64,000 nt of DNA from Holtermannia corniformis (taxonomy: Eukaryota > Basidiomycota > Tremellomycetes > Holtermanniales). The notes under the pieces are model-generated. The model searched no databases and was not told where the DNA came from. It was given only the letters and a program-made list of their open reading frames with translations. The stretch is taken from the NCBI GenBank assembly GCA_001599935.1, contig BCIJ01000001.1:250277-314276 (forward strand), given 5' to 3'. Positions 22,487 to 32,443 of this stretch are shown here, one piece after another; position 1 is the first letter of the stretch, and the number at the start of each line of letters is the position of its first letter. Both the position numbers and the translations under genes were made by a program.

Positions 22487-23287
22487 ATGCTCAAGCGCTA
22501 TCTCTCGAGCATGGTCGTCAAGTACATCACGGCAGATGTGCGTCGGATGCATCGCTGCTTCTGCTCTTGTCCACACTCATACTGACGGTCGATCGCGCGT
22601 CGTTAGGAGCTGGCGGCTATCATCAAAGCCAAGCCTGCGGCCGCACTGAAAGACTTTGCCGTCGTTGACGTGCGCGACGATGACTTTGCCGTGTGTGCGA
22701 TCCGACTCACCCGTCTGCTTGGCTCACCCACAGTGTGGTCTAGGGCGGCAACATTGTGAATGCGATCAATCAGCCCAGTCGGGAGTTTTACGACAACGTG
22801 CCGGGCTTGGTCAAGCGCTTGAGGAATGGTGTGTTGCGATCGATTGCGTTGGGGCTGATCCGCTGACCCGTGCAGTACCGCAGGTCGTGTTCCGTGCGTT
22901 TTGCAATACCAGGTGTTCGTGCTGGAAAACTAATCAACTGTAGACTGTGCACTCTCCCAAGTCCGGTGAGCATCCAACCCATCTCTGGCAAGGTAGCTGA
23001 CGATGGACCACTCAGCGGCCCCAAAGCTGCCCGCGTATGTCTACTCTACCGTTTCACAGTAGCTGGTACTGACCTGCCGCTGTAGGTCTACTCTGAAGCG
23101 CGCGAAGCGGCTCTCGTAGGGGATGCCGCTGCGCCGGCTCAAGAGATCTTTGTACTGCGTGAGGGCTTTTCCGGTTTCCAGGCCAAATTCCGGGTTTGTA
23201 GCATGATGCGAACGTGGCATGGCTGACATGTGGACGTAGGACGACAAGGAGCTCATCGAAAAGTTCAACCGGTACTATCACGATTGA
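22487..23287 (+). CDS. Cdc25/rhodanese-type phosphatase
   Basis: Exons 22487-22537, 22607-22690, 22744-22828, 22876-22893, 22943-22964, 23016-23034, 23086-23193 and 23240-23287 give 144 residues. It is a single rhodanese fold with VVDVRDDDFAGGNIVNA and the active loop HCALSQVRGPKAA, that is H-C-x5-R with Cys81 and Arg87. This resembles yeast YCH1, fission yeast Ibp1 and the Acr2 arsenate reductases, so activity could be protein-phosphate or arsenate reduction. Three successive exons are only 18, 22 and 19 nt, and the catalytic Cys and Arg sit in the 22-nt one. A second in-frame Met at 22511 is a possible start. Confidence 0.87.
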
Positions 23288-23488
23288 GGTCTCTGGTTGA
23301 CATGACAGCTATGTCTTTGATGTAAACTAGATTAACGTATGGATACGTTTTACGTCCTCCTAGAGTCAGATAGCTCGACATGTCATTCACAGGACTTGAA
23401 ACGGTACAACCTCCCCTTCCACACTCCGCCTTTGTTCTTACACTCCTCCCCATCTACCTCTATACGCGTCCGGTCGGCTCATTCTCGG

Positions 23489-23776
23489 TTACTGGCGGAC
23501 ATAGGGCCAGACATGCTGCCACGTCTGCGTCTGAGCCTCGACGGCAGCAGGCTCAGCCTCTGCTTCCTTGAGGTTGACCTCTGGCTCTGGCTCGACGACG
23601 GCACGGTACGGCCAGACATGGTTCCACACGCTCGCGACGGCCTTTTCACCGGTCGCTGCCTTGTCCTGGACCTGAACCTGGGCGTTCTGCTGCGGCTGCG
23701 CCTGGTTCTCCTGCTTGGTGTAGGGCCAGACGTGACCCCAGGCTTCGGACGTCGGGGGCAAGTGACGGTCCGGCAT
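23489..23776 (-). CDS. Small protein with three W-x-HVWPY repeats
   Basis: The frame from ATG 23776 to stop 23489 encodes 95 residues. I do not recognise it. Its mark is one motif three times: AWGHVWPYTKQ near the start, VWNHVWPYRAV in the middle and TWQHVWPYVRQ at the very C terminus, separated by Gln/Glu/Ala/Val-rich spacers of 30-40 residues. Just upstream, in another frame, lies a hydrophobic stretch (LSLTLVFVISIVCALA, from an ATG near 23890) that would be a good signal anchor. Joining the two would need an intron of only 28 bp (GT..AG), shorter than any other here, so the 5' structure is unsettled. The repeated motif is strong evidence that this frame is translated. Confidence 0.6.
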   Translation of the reverse strand: MPDRHLPPTSEAWGHVWPYTKQENQAQPQQNAQVQVQDKAATGEKAVASVWNHVWPYRAVVEPEPEVNLKEAEAEPAAVEAQTQTWQHVWPYVRQ

Positions 23777-24743
23777 CGTATTGGGGTAGGAGAGGTGGGT
23801 AGCGGTGATGGTGCTGTCGCCGCAGAGAAAGGGATTGGCACGCTAGAGCGCAGACGATTGAGATGACAAAGACGAGGGTGAGACTGAGCGGTGTGAGTGG
23901 GAGAGTGGGCGGCATGTTGGGGATGCAACGGAGCACCGAACGCGACTTACAAGTCGACTGGGGCGGGTACGCGGGTGCCCTCGCGGCTGCTATTGCGACG
24001 GGTGGTGTGACAATCTATTCAGTCGGACGCCATCAGCTTCCTAAACCGGCCCAGCGGTGGCGACATGATTGCCACCGTGGAATGACGAATACTCACCGCA
24101 CTGGACGGTAGCGTAGAGTCTTGTAGGGACGGCTGCGTGCGAGATGCTGTTGCGTCGCCTTCTTGTGAGTCGCCGGTTTGCGGTTTTGAACTGGGTGGGG
24201 ACGGCGCGGCCGTGTAGCGCCGCTCGATCACCGAGGCTGAGCAATTTGAGACAACGTCTGTGGGCGATGCACGGCCGCCTGCGGTCCGTGGGTGAGTCTT
24301 GGCGGGGCCGCTGCTGATCACTGCTGGGCAGCGTCCGCCCTTGGCTGGTGTGCCGCCAAGAGTGCTACTGGTGCACCAACCTCCTTTACAACGCGATGCG
24401 ATGTGAAGCGCCGAGATGGTGAAAAAGGACCATCACGTAAGGATCTAGATGTCATGCAACGCCACACTGTACCGAGCTGCGTAACGCCTATGTACGATGC
24501 TCCCGGCAAGTCACACCGCCGTGCTTGCTGCTCTATGCACCATCCTTGCCTGGCATGTCCGTCTGCAGAACTACTCAAAGGAACCTCGTTACGCCCAGCC
24601 AATCGCAGCGTTTCGAACGTCCTGGGTCACTGGTGCCACGCGTCGCTCACATGTCGGTGCGAGCAGCCTGGACGTCACCGAGCCCGCTCCGTCTTGAGCA
24701 GCAACATCCAGCTTGAAAATGTCCCGCCCAGCCGTCACCATCT
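23777..24743. other. Region without a settled gene model
   Basis: Likely holds the 5' exons or promoter of the HVWPY-repeat gene (minus) and the promoter of the SH3BGR-like gene (plus). On the minus strand a Ser/Thr/Pro-rich open frame (24019-24321) ends at a good donor (GCG-GTGAGT), and a GTAAGT donor lies near 23947, both hinting at upstream minus-strand exons, but I could not connect them in phase. On the plus strand an ATG at 24144 opens a short Arg/Leu-rich frame. No RNA gene or repeat seen. Confidence 0.35.
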
Positions 24744-25480
24744 ATGCGAGTCTTCTATCTAGTACAACTCCTTCGGGTCGTCGCTGACTGTCACAGATCA
24801 CAAGCTTGACGTCGGCCGTCAAGGTCCGTGCGAATATCGAGCTGCTACAGCGGTCAGTGCATCCTTTAGACCCAGGTGGCCGTCTTGTGCCATCATCTCT
24901 TGCTCACACCCTCGCAGCTCTCTCGAAGGCCTGTCGATCCCGTACAAGGCTTTCGACCTGAGTATGGATGAAGACGCAAAGAGGACGTGGCACCGTGCAC
25001 GCAAGGACGGCGCCGGGCTGCCAGGCTATCTCGTCGATGGCGAATGGGTTGGCGTGCGTCCTTTCTTCTCTCGCTGATCACCCAGAACCAAAGCTCACGC
25101 CGTCTTGAAATGAGTCAATGGACGACTTTGAGTACGCGGTCGAGACTGGCTCTCTGCCCGACCTCCTGCGCCAGACTTTAACGTCGACAGTCCCGGTCGT
25201 CGCATCCTCGGCCCTCGGCACGGAACTCGACGGTTTCCTCTCCAACTTGAAAGAGGGCGAGGCGACCAAGCTGCTCGATGAGCTCGACCTGCTCGACAAG
25301 GACAAGCTCGGAAGAGAGGGCAAGGTGGAACTCATCCAGCCGCAGGAGCAAGACCACCAGGCAATCTCAGACGTCCTCAAGGGTGGCAAGGGCGTCGAGG
25401 CTCAGGAGGACAAGGGGGACGACGATACGGCGACCTTGGAATATGTCCAGCAGATCGTCAAAGAGGTAGAGGGACGCTGA
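24744..25480 (+). CDS. SH3BGR-like thioredoxin-fold protein
   Basis: Exons 24744-24761, 24797-24852, 24918-25053 and 25115-25480 give 191 residues. The first 90 form an SH3BGR/glutaredoxin-like domain: MRVFYLITSLTSAVKVRANI, LEGLSIPYKAFDLSMDEDAK, LPGYLVDGEWVGSMDDFEYA and VETGSLPDLLR. It lacks a CxxC or CGFS active site, as is usual in the family, so it is probably a binding rather than an oxidoreductase domain. The C-terminal half is acidic and helical (KEGEATKLLDELDLLDKDKL). The first exon is only 18 nt and the first intron only 35 bp, the weakest part of the model. It is the third thiol-fold or thiol-enzyme gene within 4 kb. Confidence 0.75.
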
Positions 25481-25654
25481 GCGCACGCACATGCCGGACT
25501 TGTACAGAATATACATACATTGTTGGACACTACATGACGGCTACATGACGTGGCTTGAAGGCGTCACTTGGCCTTGCCGCGCGATGACGGTGCGCGCGTT
25601 GGCTCGGTCCTGGACCGACGCATCAGTCTGAGTAGAGTTTGGACGACCCTCTAC

Positions 25655-26846
25655 TCACTTGGCCTTCTTGCTTGCAGGCTTGTCCGCCGTTTTGCCATCC
25701 GTCTCAGGCTCGGGCTAGGGCCTGGGTCAGTGTGGACGAGTGCTAAAGGTCAACGTACCGTCTTGCGCTTCTCTCCCGCAGTCTGTTCCTTGTCCTTTGC
25801 GGTCGCAGTCTTGCCCTTGGATGCAGGCTTGGCCGTCTCGGCCTCACCCTTGGACGCAGGCTTTGCGTCCTCCGCCTTGGCTTTGGATACAGGCTTTGTA
25901 CTCTCCGCTTTACCCTTGGAAGCAGGCTTTGCGCTTTCAGCCTTGCCCTTTGCAGGCTTTGCTTTCCCATCGTCCGCCACCGGCTTGCCCTTTGATCCCG
26001 GTTTACCCTTTGACACAGGTTTCTTGACAGTGGTCTCCTCCTTGTCTGCCTTGCCCTTTGAAGCGGGCTTGACCGACTTCTTCGACTGTTCCTTGTCCTT
26101 TGCTTCGTTCTCGTCCGTCTCAGGTTTGCCTGTGCTCGCAGGCTTGCCCTTTGACGCTGGCTTCTGCCAACAGATATCAGCCTCTTTGCTCTATGCATAG
26201 AGCTCCGAGCCAAACCTTGCCAATGACCTTCTCTTCACCTTTCTTGGCCTCTTTCTGCTCGTCACCCTTCAACGTCTTCAAGGGGTCATGGCCCTGCGCA
26301 CTCATCAAACTTGACCGCGGCATCCACGCAACACCCACCCAGTTCTTCAAGCTCCTCGTCGACTTGCTCTTCCCGAGCTCTTCAGCGCTCTTATCCTCCT
26401 TCAAGTGGTCTTCCTGCGCGAGGTGGCGCTTGCAGTACGCAACGACCTTGCGCATGTGCTCCTTGTCTTTTTCCGTATACTTGTCATTGTCCTGCGCAGC
26501 TCCGCGTCAGTCACGCTGCCACAATCAGACGGTACAAGACGAACCTTGTCAGGGTTGCGCTTGAGGATGTCGACAATCTTGCGGCCGGAATCGTGCCCGA
26601 CAGTCTCGCCTGAACCGTCCTCTTTGGACCAGCCGGCCGAGGTCGAGTCTTCAGTTAGCAAATAGTCTTCGAGCTCCTGTGATGGGGTGAGACAGGGCTT
26701 GCGAATGGGAGCGTGAGCATACAGACCTTGGCTGTCATGTTGACAATCTCTAAAGATACGTTAGTTCTCCTGCCTCATCGCGGATAGCAGTGATGGCTGG
26801 ACGAACCATTAAAGTCTGTTATGACTTCTTCAATTGGCTTGACCAT
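25655..26846 (-). CDS. DUF3140 protein with histone-H1-like Lys/Ala tail
   Basis: Exons 26807-26846, 26727-26749, 26545-26676, 26339-26491, 26216-26293, 25759-26163 and 25655-25714 (minus) give 296 residues. Residues about 10-100 are DUF3140: FNEIVNMTAKELEDYLLTED, SAGWSKEDGSGETVGHDSGR, KIVDILKRN and MRKVVAYCKRHLAQ. The rest is a Lys/Ala/Ser/Pro tail built of repeated KPASKGKAE-type units, ending PASKKAK. DUF3140 occurs in bacteria, plants and fungi without a firm function; the KPASKGK tail resembles histone H1 and suggests nucleic-acid binding (inference). The gene is convergent with the SH3BGR-like gene. Confidence 0.85.
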
Positions 26847-27165
26847 GGTACTTGAGGTGACTGGCGTAAGTGGTCGTGAGCGGGGGTGGTGGAAGAGGGT
26901 CAGAGTGTCGGCTGGGTGTCGCCTGTTGACTTTGTCTCCCCGAGTCGAGGGCAGCTGATGCACTCGTTGCCAAACCCGATCTGCGTCCGGGCGCATTACA
27001 TCACAAGAGATCGCCGTGGTCGTCTTCTTGGGTGGAGGTCTGCCGGCAAGCGTGTTTCATGTGCGGACCGGTTCAGAATGGAATGACGTAAGTCAGCGTC
27101 CGTGCGAGCGCACTGCTAGCGTCTGCAGCGGCGACGATCACATTCACGTATAGTATCTGCCAAGG
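26847..27165. other. Divergent promoter region
   Basis: 319 bp between the starts of the DUF3140 gene (minus) and YME2 (plus). No TATA box, repeat or RNA gene is apparent. Confidence 0.5.
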
Positions 27166-30100
27166 ATGTTGCAGAGCCAGCTTGGCGCTTGCAAGCACCA
27201 TCTACTCCGTATCAATGCTGGTAGAACGTTCGGCAGGATGCCTTTGGCACGGACGATGCCTTTGCTCGCGATGCGGGCGAGCTCGACTGTCGTTGCGGAC
27301 GAGGTCCATGTTGGGAGCTCGCGCGAGGTTGGTCGCAAAGCGAGGCCGTCCGCTGTATGACTAATACCTACCAGGCCGAGCGAGTCAGTAGTACAATCTA
27401 CATTTCAAACGTATACCCGATCAAGCTTGGGTCGTGGGAGTGAGTCTGAGCAAACGGTCTGTAAATCATGGGCTGGCTCACACGGCACAGTATCCGTCCA
27501 GCACTGGCGTCATTCCGCGAGGAGACACTTATGGGCAAGTTACATGAGATTGCCTCCGACGTCAAGGAGCATGGCTTTCGTGTGGACAAGTGGGAGGTCG
27601 CGTAGGTCGCGCTGAATTGAGTGAATTGAGTTCACTGACACTACTCAGGCGCAAGGACGGGTATGCTACTAGCCAACTCACATCTTACTGTCCTGACACC
27701 CAAACAGTGGCGTATTTCTACACTACTCGTATATCCCTCCCGCTTCCCCCCAACCTTCGTCCTCCACCGACTCTCCGGAACCAAGCGACACGGACTCCAA
27801 GATCCCTCCTTCCGCCATACCTCGATCATCAAAGCCAGCAGCAATCTTCCTCCCATTACTGACGGCCTCGGCAGACAAGCATGGAGGCTTCCCATCCTGG
27901 CTTGGGGACTGGTGGGCTTCATATGGCAGTACGGCGAATCCGTCGCTGAGCGGTATCGAGACGATCAAGAGTGTTGGAGACGAGGATTCCGCGGTCAATG
28001 TCAGCGACGGTGTCCCGAAACGGTCAGCCGCGGGTAACGGTCGAATCTGGGCGGTCAAAGGCCGGCAATGGACCGAGGTTTGTAGATGCGCGGGTGGAAG
28101 GATATCAATGCTGAAGAACCGCACAGGACATGAATCGCTTCCCATCGAATCGCTTGCGCGTGGAATTTGACGGTCCCGATGTATCGCAGGAGATGCTTTA
28201 TACTCTATTCCGCGTGAGCGCGCTGGCCGACAGGCCTGCAGCGTGCTGACATCCATCAGCCTTACGGACGCTTAGCAGATATCCAGCCACCAACGCCAGT
28301 CCCGGCAGGTACTCTTCGCTCCGCATCAATCTCTTACACCCGTCTCCGACCCGCAACAACAGCCATAAACTGTGTTCGTTCCTGCCCATTGGCTTCCTCG
28401 CCGCTGAACATCATTCATAGCTCCACGGCCTTTCCACTCCAACCAATACGGCCGACTTCACACTCATCAAGTCGTCTGCCGCTATGGCGATCCCACCGCT
28501 GAGCAGACTACGGCTGTACTATGAGCGTCCGCTCAAAGCACACGCAGCCAGAGACTGGCTCAGTTCACACCCCAGAATCGTGCTGCCCATCGTGGCGTTC
28601 CTCATCGGTACGCTTTCTTACACGGTGAGTCATTGGTCTCCGAGGAGCCTGGACAAGCGAACCTCACTGACATGGGCAGTTCTTTGACCCTATCCGCGAA
28701 TTCTTTGTCCGCTCGCGTCTCGAGGGTGTCTGGGACATTGAAAGATACTCGCTCGTGAAGTGTGCGTCTGGTGATGGAGTGGATCAAGCCGCACGCTGAG
28801 CCTTTTTAGACATACGCTCTCACTTTGTGCTGCCTACATCGTTCACCTTTGGCCGGGGATCTCCATCGGCTGAGGCAGACTCTGATGATGCGCTCGGCAA
28901 AGACGCGTGGAAGGACCGACGCGACGCCGAGAAGGAGGTCGCACGCTGGCTTGCAGAGTATCCCAGCACGTTCGTTACCATCACGGGGCCGCATGGCAGC
29001 GGGAAGGCGAGCTTGGTTGCGAGGGTGCTGAAAGGGCAGGAAAAGTGAGTACAGGCCGACCCTTTGCACATTGCGAATGTCGATGAAAATAGGCCGGCAA
29101 TGGTACTCGACTGTGCAGAGATCGCCAAGGCCAAGAACGATGCGGCGTTGGTATCGGGTTTGGCAGACCAAACAGGTCAATAACTCAAGAGTCGGGTCGC
29201 GCACTATGGCTGATACAAAGCACAGGCTACTACCCGGTGTTCTCCTTTTTGTCGTCGCTCAATGGTATGATTGACCTGGCTTCTGTTGGTCTCATCGGGC
29301 AGAAGGGTACGCCACCATCCGTGCATGGTACGCGTGCTGATCTCGCAAAAGCTGGATTCTCTACACCGGTCGACCAACAACTGCGCCAGGTGCTGGAAGT
29401 CGTCGGGAGCGCGCTGAAGAACACATCCCTGCACACACGCGAGGAGCAAGCGAAGGCTGTTAAGGTTAGAGCAGAGGCGAAGCAGGCCGAGCGCGAACGC
29501 CGCCGTCGACGTCAAGCCATCATCCGTGGCGGTTGGCATGATGGTCGACTTGATTGTGTGGCTGGCAACGGAGCCATGAGCGAGCTCGGCTGTGGTCAAG
29601 AACCCGTGACAGAGGACGACTTGGACCCCGTGAAGCCCTACACGACCGTTTCGGTTGACGGTGTAACGACGCTGGCTGCGACGAAAGACGTCGACGCTGC
29701 TCTGGCGACAGATGGCGAGACTGATACGCCGGCCAAGGCTTCGGCTGCGGATCTCGACGCTGAACGCGAGTTTATCGAGAGCCTGCCGATCGTCGTGCTG
29801 CAAAACTTTGCGAGCAAGACAACAAAGGGTGACTTGTGGAATGTGCTGGCAGAATGGGGCGCGTCGCTTGTTGAGAATCAGGTTGGTCTCGCAATGTCTG
29901 ATTTAGCCGAACTGACTATCGCCAGATTGCGCACGTCTTGGTCGTGTGCGACAGTCCGACAGCTACAAAGTCGCTGACTAAAGGTCAGTTGAGATGACAC
30001 GAGGATGCGGATACTGATTTGCTATAAAGCACTGCCGACGAAACCACTCAACACGGTCGCCCTTGCGGATGCTGATGCAAACAACTCGTTGGCGTTTGTC

Positions 30101-31096
30101 AGAGACAAGTTGGCCTCGTTCGAAGACGTTTCGGCGCTGTCGACCGATGAGCAGGCTCAGATTGCCAAGCTCGGGGGACGCATGGTGTATGTATATGCGT
30201 CGAGACAGAGGGTCCGTACTGACGTGGGTTTCATAGCGATCTTGAGACTGTGCGTGACCGTACAGCCAATGGAACAGCTCGCTTGTACTGATGTGCATAG
30301 CTTGTCTACAAAGTCCGCACGGGCTCGTCGATTGCTGATGCGGTGCACGATCTGATCGGCCGCAACGTTGTCGAGCTGCGCAAGCAAGCCTTCGGTGATG
30401 ATGCCGAGGATGCAAAGTCGCTGCCATGGAACCGGGCACAGGCGTGGAAGGTTGTTTCCGAGTTGGCAAAGCGCGGCGAGGTGCGCTGGTTTTGACTCTG
30501 CTCCATCTGACAAATCGCAGACGTCATACGCACACTTGCTGCAAGAATTCCCATTCAAGGGGGCTGAAGCGGCGCTCAAGGCGATGGAAGAGCACGAGCT
30601 TGTCTCGGTCAGCTACATTGAAGGTGCGTCACTTTGCGCGAGGCCGAGTTCAGGCTGATTTGTTTCTTCTCAGGCCGGGCGTCGCGAGTTCGACCGGGTA
30701 AACCCGTTTTCCGATATGCCTTTGCCGAGCTCGTCAAGGGTGAGGGCCCGCGCTGTTCCTGCATTCTCGAGCTGATCGTCGCTAGACCCCATCTTCCGCG
30801 CTTCTTGCCAAATCGAGTACAACAACGCGGTCATTGCCAAAGCCGAGTCGGACATTGGTGCGATCGAGAAGGAGCTGCTGCAACTTAAGGATATCAGTAG
30901 CGGCGGTGGTGATCAGGCGTTGGGTGGATCCAACGGGTCAGCAGGCACTGGCTGGCTCGGGATCGGGAGCAAATCAGCAGTCAAGGAGCGGGCGCAATAT
31001 CTGTTCGCCAAGATGGGCAAGGCGCTGGACAAGGTCGAGAAGCTGGAGCAGCAGAACGCCGAGCAGCTTGGTGTGCTCGCGACTGGGGAACCGTAA
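27166..31096 (+). CDS. YME2: Mitochondrial escape protein YME2
   Basis: Nineteen exons: 27166-27303, 27375-27439, 27491-27601, 27649-27660, 27708-28077, 28127-28213, 28260-28373, 28421-28624, 28680-28761, 28810-29044, 29093-29175, 29226-29881, 29926-29983, 30030-30186, 30237-30249, 30301-30480, 30521-30623, 30674-30739 and 30786-31096; 1014 residues. A mitochondrial presequence leads to the YME2 N-terminal block (IYISNVYPIKLGSWDIRP), an RRM-like region (LRVEFDGPDV, LFRPYGRLADI), YERPLKAHAARDWLSSHP and one inner-membrane helix (IVLPIVAFLIGTLSYTFFDP). A P-loop ATPase domain follows (TGPHGSGKAS, about residue 455) and a coiled-coil tail. YME2 is an inner-membrane protein affecting nucleoid organisation and mtDNA escape. 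Exons 4 and 15 are microexons of 12 and 13 nt. Confidence 0.93.
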
Positions 31097-31270
31097 GCCA
31101 GTAGAGGCGCTGAAGGGCAGCGCGGGCCACGATATTTTGGGAGCTGTGTGTATGATGACGATGATGACCACTCGATAATCTGGTTCACATGGGAGACTAG
31201 ACTTCCCGCATTGCCACCCACGAATTCATCCTACTCCTCCGTTGTCGTTCAATCCGGTATTGGTAACTGT

Positions 31271-31508
31271 TCAGCAGAGCGCGACGCAGCTTTGCCACGC
31301 CTGTTCACACGACACAGGGTCTGCATCTGTATGATTTACATGAGCCACGCGGGCGCGTAGATTTTGACCTACACGACAGACACAGAGTACGCGCCGAATA
31401 GCACGCCGCCACGCAGACGGCCTGCGCTTCTGCTCCGAGGACAGGCTGCCAGCTGGCGAATGCGAAGACCAGGATGGAGGCAATAACCATCTTGAGATCC
31501 ATGTTCAT
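31271..31508 (-). CDS. Small secreted six-cysteine protein (copy B)
   Basis: Exons 31373-31508 and 31271-31326 (minus) give 63 residues: a signal peptide (MVIASILVFAFASWQPVLG core) and a mature part with C-x3-C-x6-C-x8-C-x6-C-x3-C (CVAACYSARTLC, then CEQAWQSCVALC) that ends on the last cysteine. The phase-1 intron (46 bp, donor GTAGGT) sits two codons after the third cysteine, as in the other copies. Met at 31508, 31502 or 31490 could start translation. First gene of a three-gene tandem array on this strand. A 21-bp perfect inverted repeat lies 43 bp upstream of the start. It has a C-terminal VALC ending similar to copy A. Function unknown. Confidence 0.8.
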
Positions 31509-31902
31509 TGTGATAGTTGGTGAGCTGACTCATTCCTTCGCCCCGACATGGTGTACAGCGAAGCTGTACACGCCAGCGTCTTTACTCCTCGGCGAGTTCA
31601 GGCACGACCCTGCCTTTGGGCCATCCTTTTGCTGTGTGGCGACTGGCGAGTACATTGTGTGTAGGCTGGGTGCGATCGAACGGCCGATAACGCCGATAGA
31701 GGACCCGCTGGACTTCCTCGGACCTGATCCTCGGCCGTTGGGTGCCAGTCGCGCACAGCTTCGGATCCACTGTAATCTTCTTATCCGATAGAAGCCTTGA
31801 CTCTCGTACGAGCCACTTGGGTACTGGTGTCATCAATCTCGTCAAGAGATACATGGACTGATAGATATGATACGCGACTACACGGGCTAGCCGTGTGCCA
31901 AC
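31509..31902. other. Spacer inside the secreted-protein array
   Basis: Promoter region of copy B and 3' flank of copy C. It holds the inverted repeat at 31551-31571. No other gene or repeat seen. Confidence 0.5.
31551..31571. repeat. 21-bp perfect inverted repeat upstream of copy B
   Basis: GTGTACAGC - GAA - GCTGTACAC: two 9-nt arms around a 3-nt centre, 43-63 bp upstream of the copy B start codon. Size, symmetry and position suit a dimeric transcription-factor site rather than a terminator. I did not find it upstream of the other copies. Confidence 0.5.
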
Positions 31903-32137
31903 TCAGCAGAACGCGACGCAGATTCTGTAGTTTTCGTTGCACATGTCTTGGATGCCACCTCCGACTGCAGGGGCCTCAGCGTGCACGCAGAGAGAACATG
32001 CTCTCAGCGCACTCACCGGCCATGCAGATACCGTATGCGACCTGGCACGACGAGATACAAGCCGCATAGCGGCGTGCGTCCGACGCCGCGACACAGACGC
32101 AGCAAGCGGCGGTGAGGAAAAGTAGCTCAAGCTTCAT
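31903..32137 (-). CDS. Small secreted six-cysteine protein (copy C)
   Basis: Exons 32017-32137 and 31903-31964 (minus) give 60 residues. A signal peptide (MKLELLFLTAACCVCVAAS, itself with two cysteines) precedes the mature six-cysteine frame C-x3-C-x6-C-x10-C-x6-C-x3-C (CISSCQVAYGIC, then CNENYRICVAFC); the protein ends on the sixth cysteine. The 52-bp phase-1 intron begins two codons after the third cysteine (ATG GCC G). A TATATA box lies 64 bp upstream of the start. Middle gene of the tandem array. The tyrosine in the x6 spacer (AYG) is shared with copies A, D and E. Function unknown. Confidence 0.82.
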
Positions 32138-32443
32138 TGTTGCGGTAGGTTGTGATGGTGGATCTTGGGCGATGACAGGGTCGGACGTCAAGGCGCTGTC
32201 TATATACACATTCTACGCCCGGTCGAGAATCCACGGTCGTGCATCTGTTCGCGCCGGGGCTGTACGCCCGAACCCGACGCTGGTGGGCACGGTCTTGCGT
32301 CGTCAATTAGTTGGAGGATCTGTGTACTGTGCGACCGGGCGGGGCGGGATTGCGTCAGATGATACATTGGTTTACAACGGGTAAGCGGGTCTGGGAGAGG
32401 AAGACGGGCTGGATGAGAAGAGTGAGGTGGGTTCAAGTGGGAT
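32138..32443. other. Spacer inside the secreted-protein array
   Basis: Promoter of copy C (TATATA at 32201-32206) and 3' flank of copy D. Nothing else recognised. Confidence 0.5.
32201..32206 (-). promoter_or_regulatory. TATA box of copy C
   Basis: TATATA on either strand, 64 bp upstream of the copy C start codon at 32137; a strong core promoter would fit an abundant secreted product. Confidence 0.5.

Noticed and set aside
24318..24602. 94-codon minus-strand frame
   Set aside because: Low-complexity, no ATG in good context and no splice link to neighbours.
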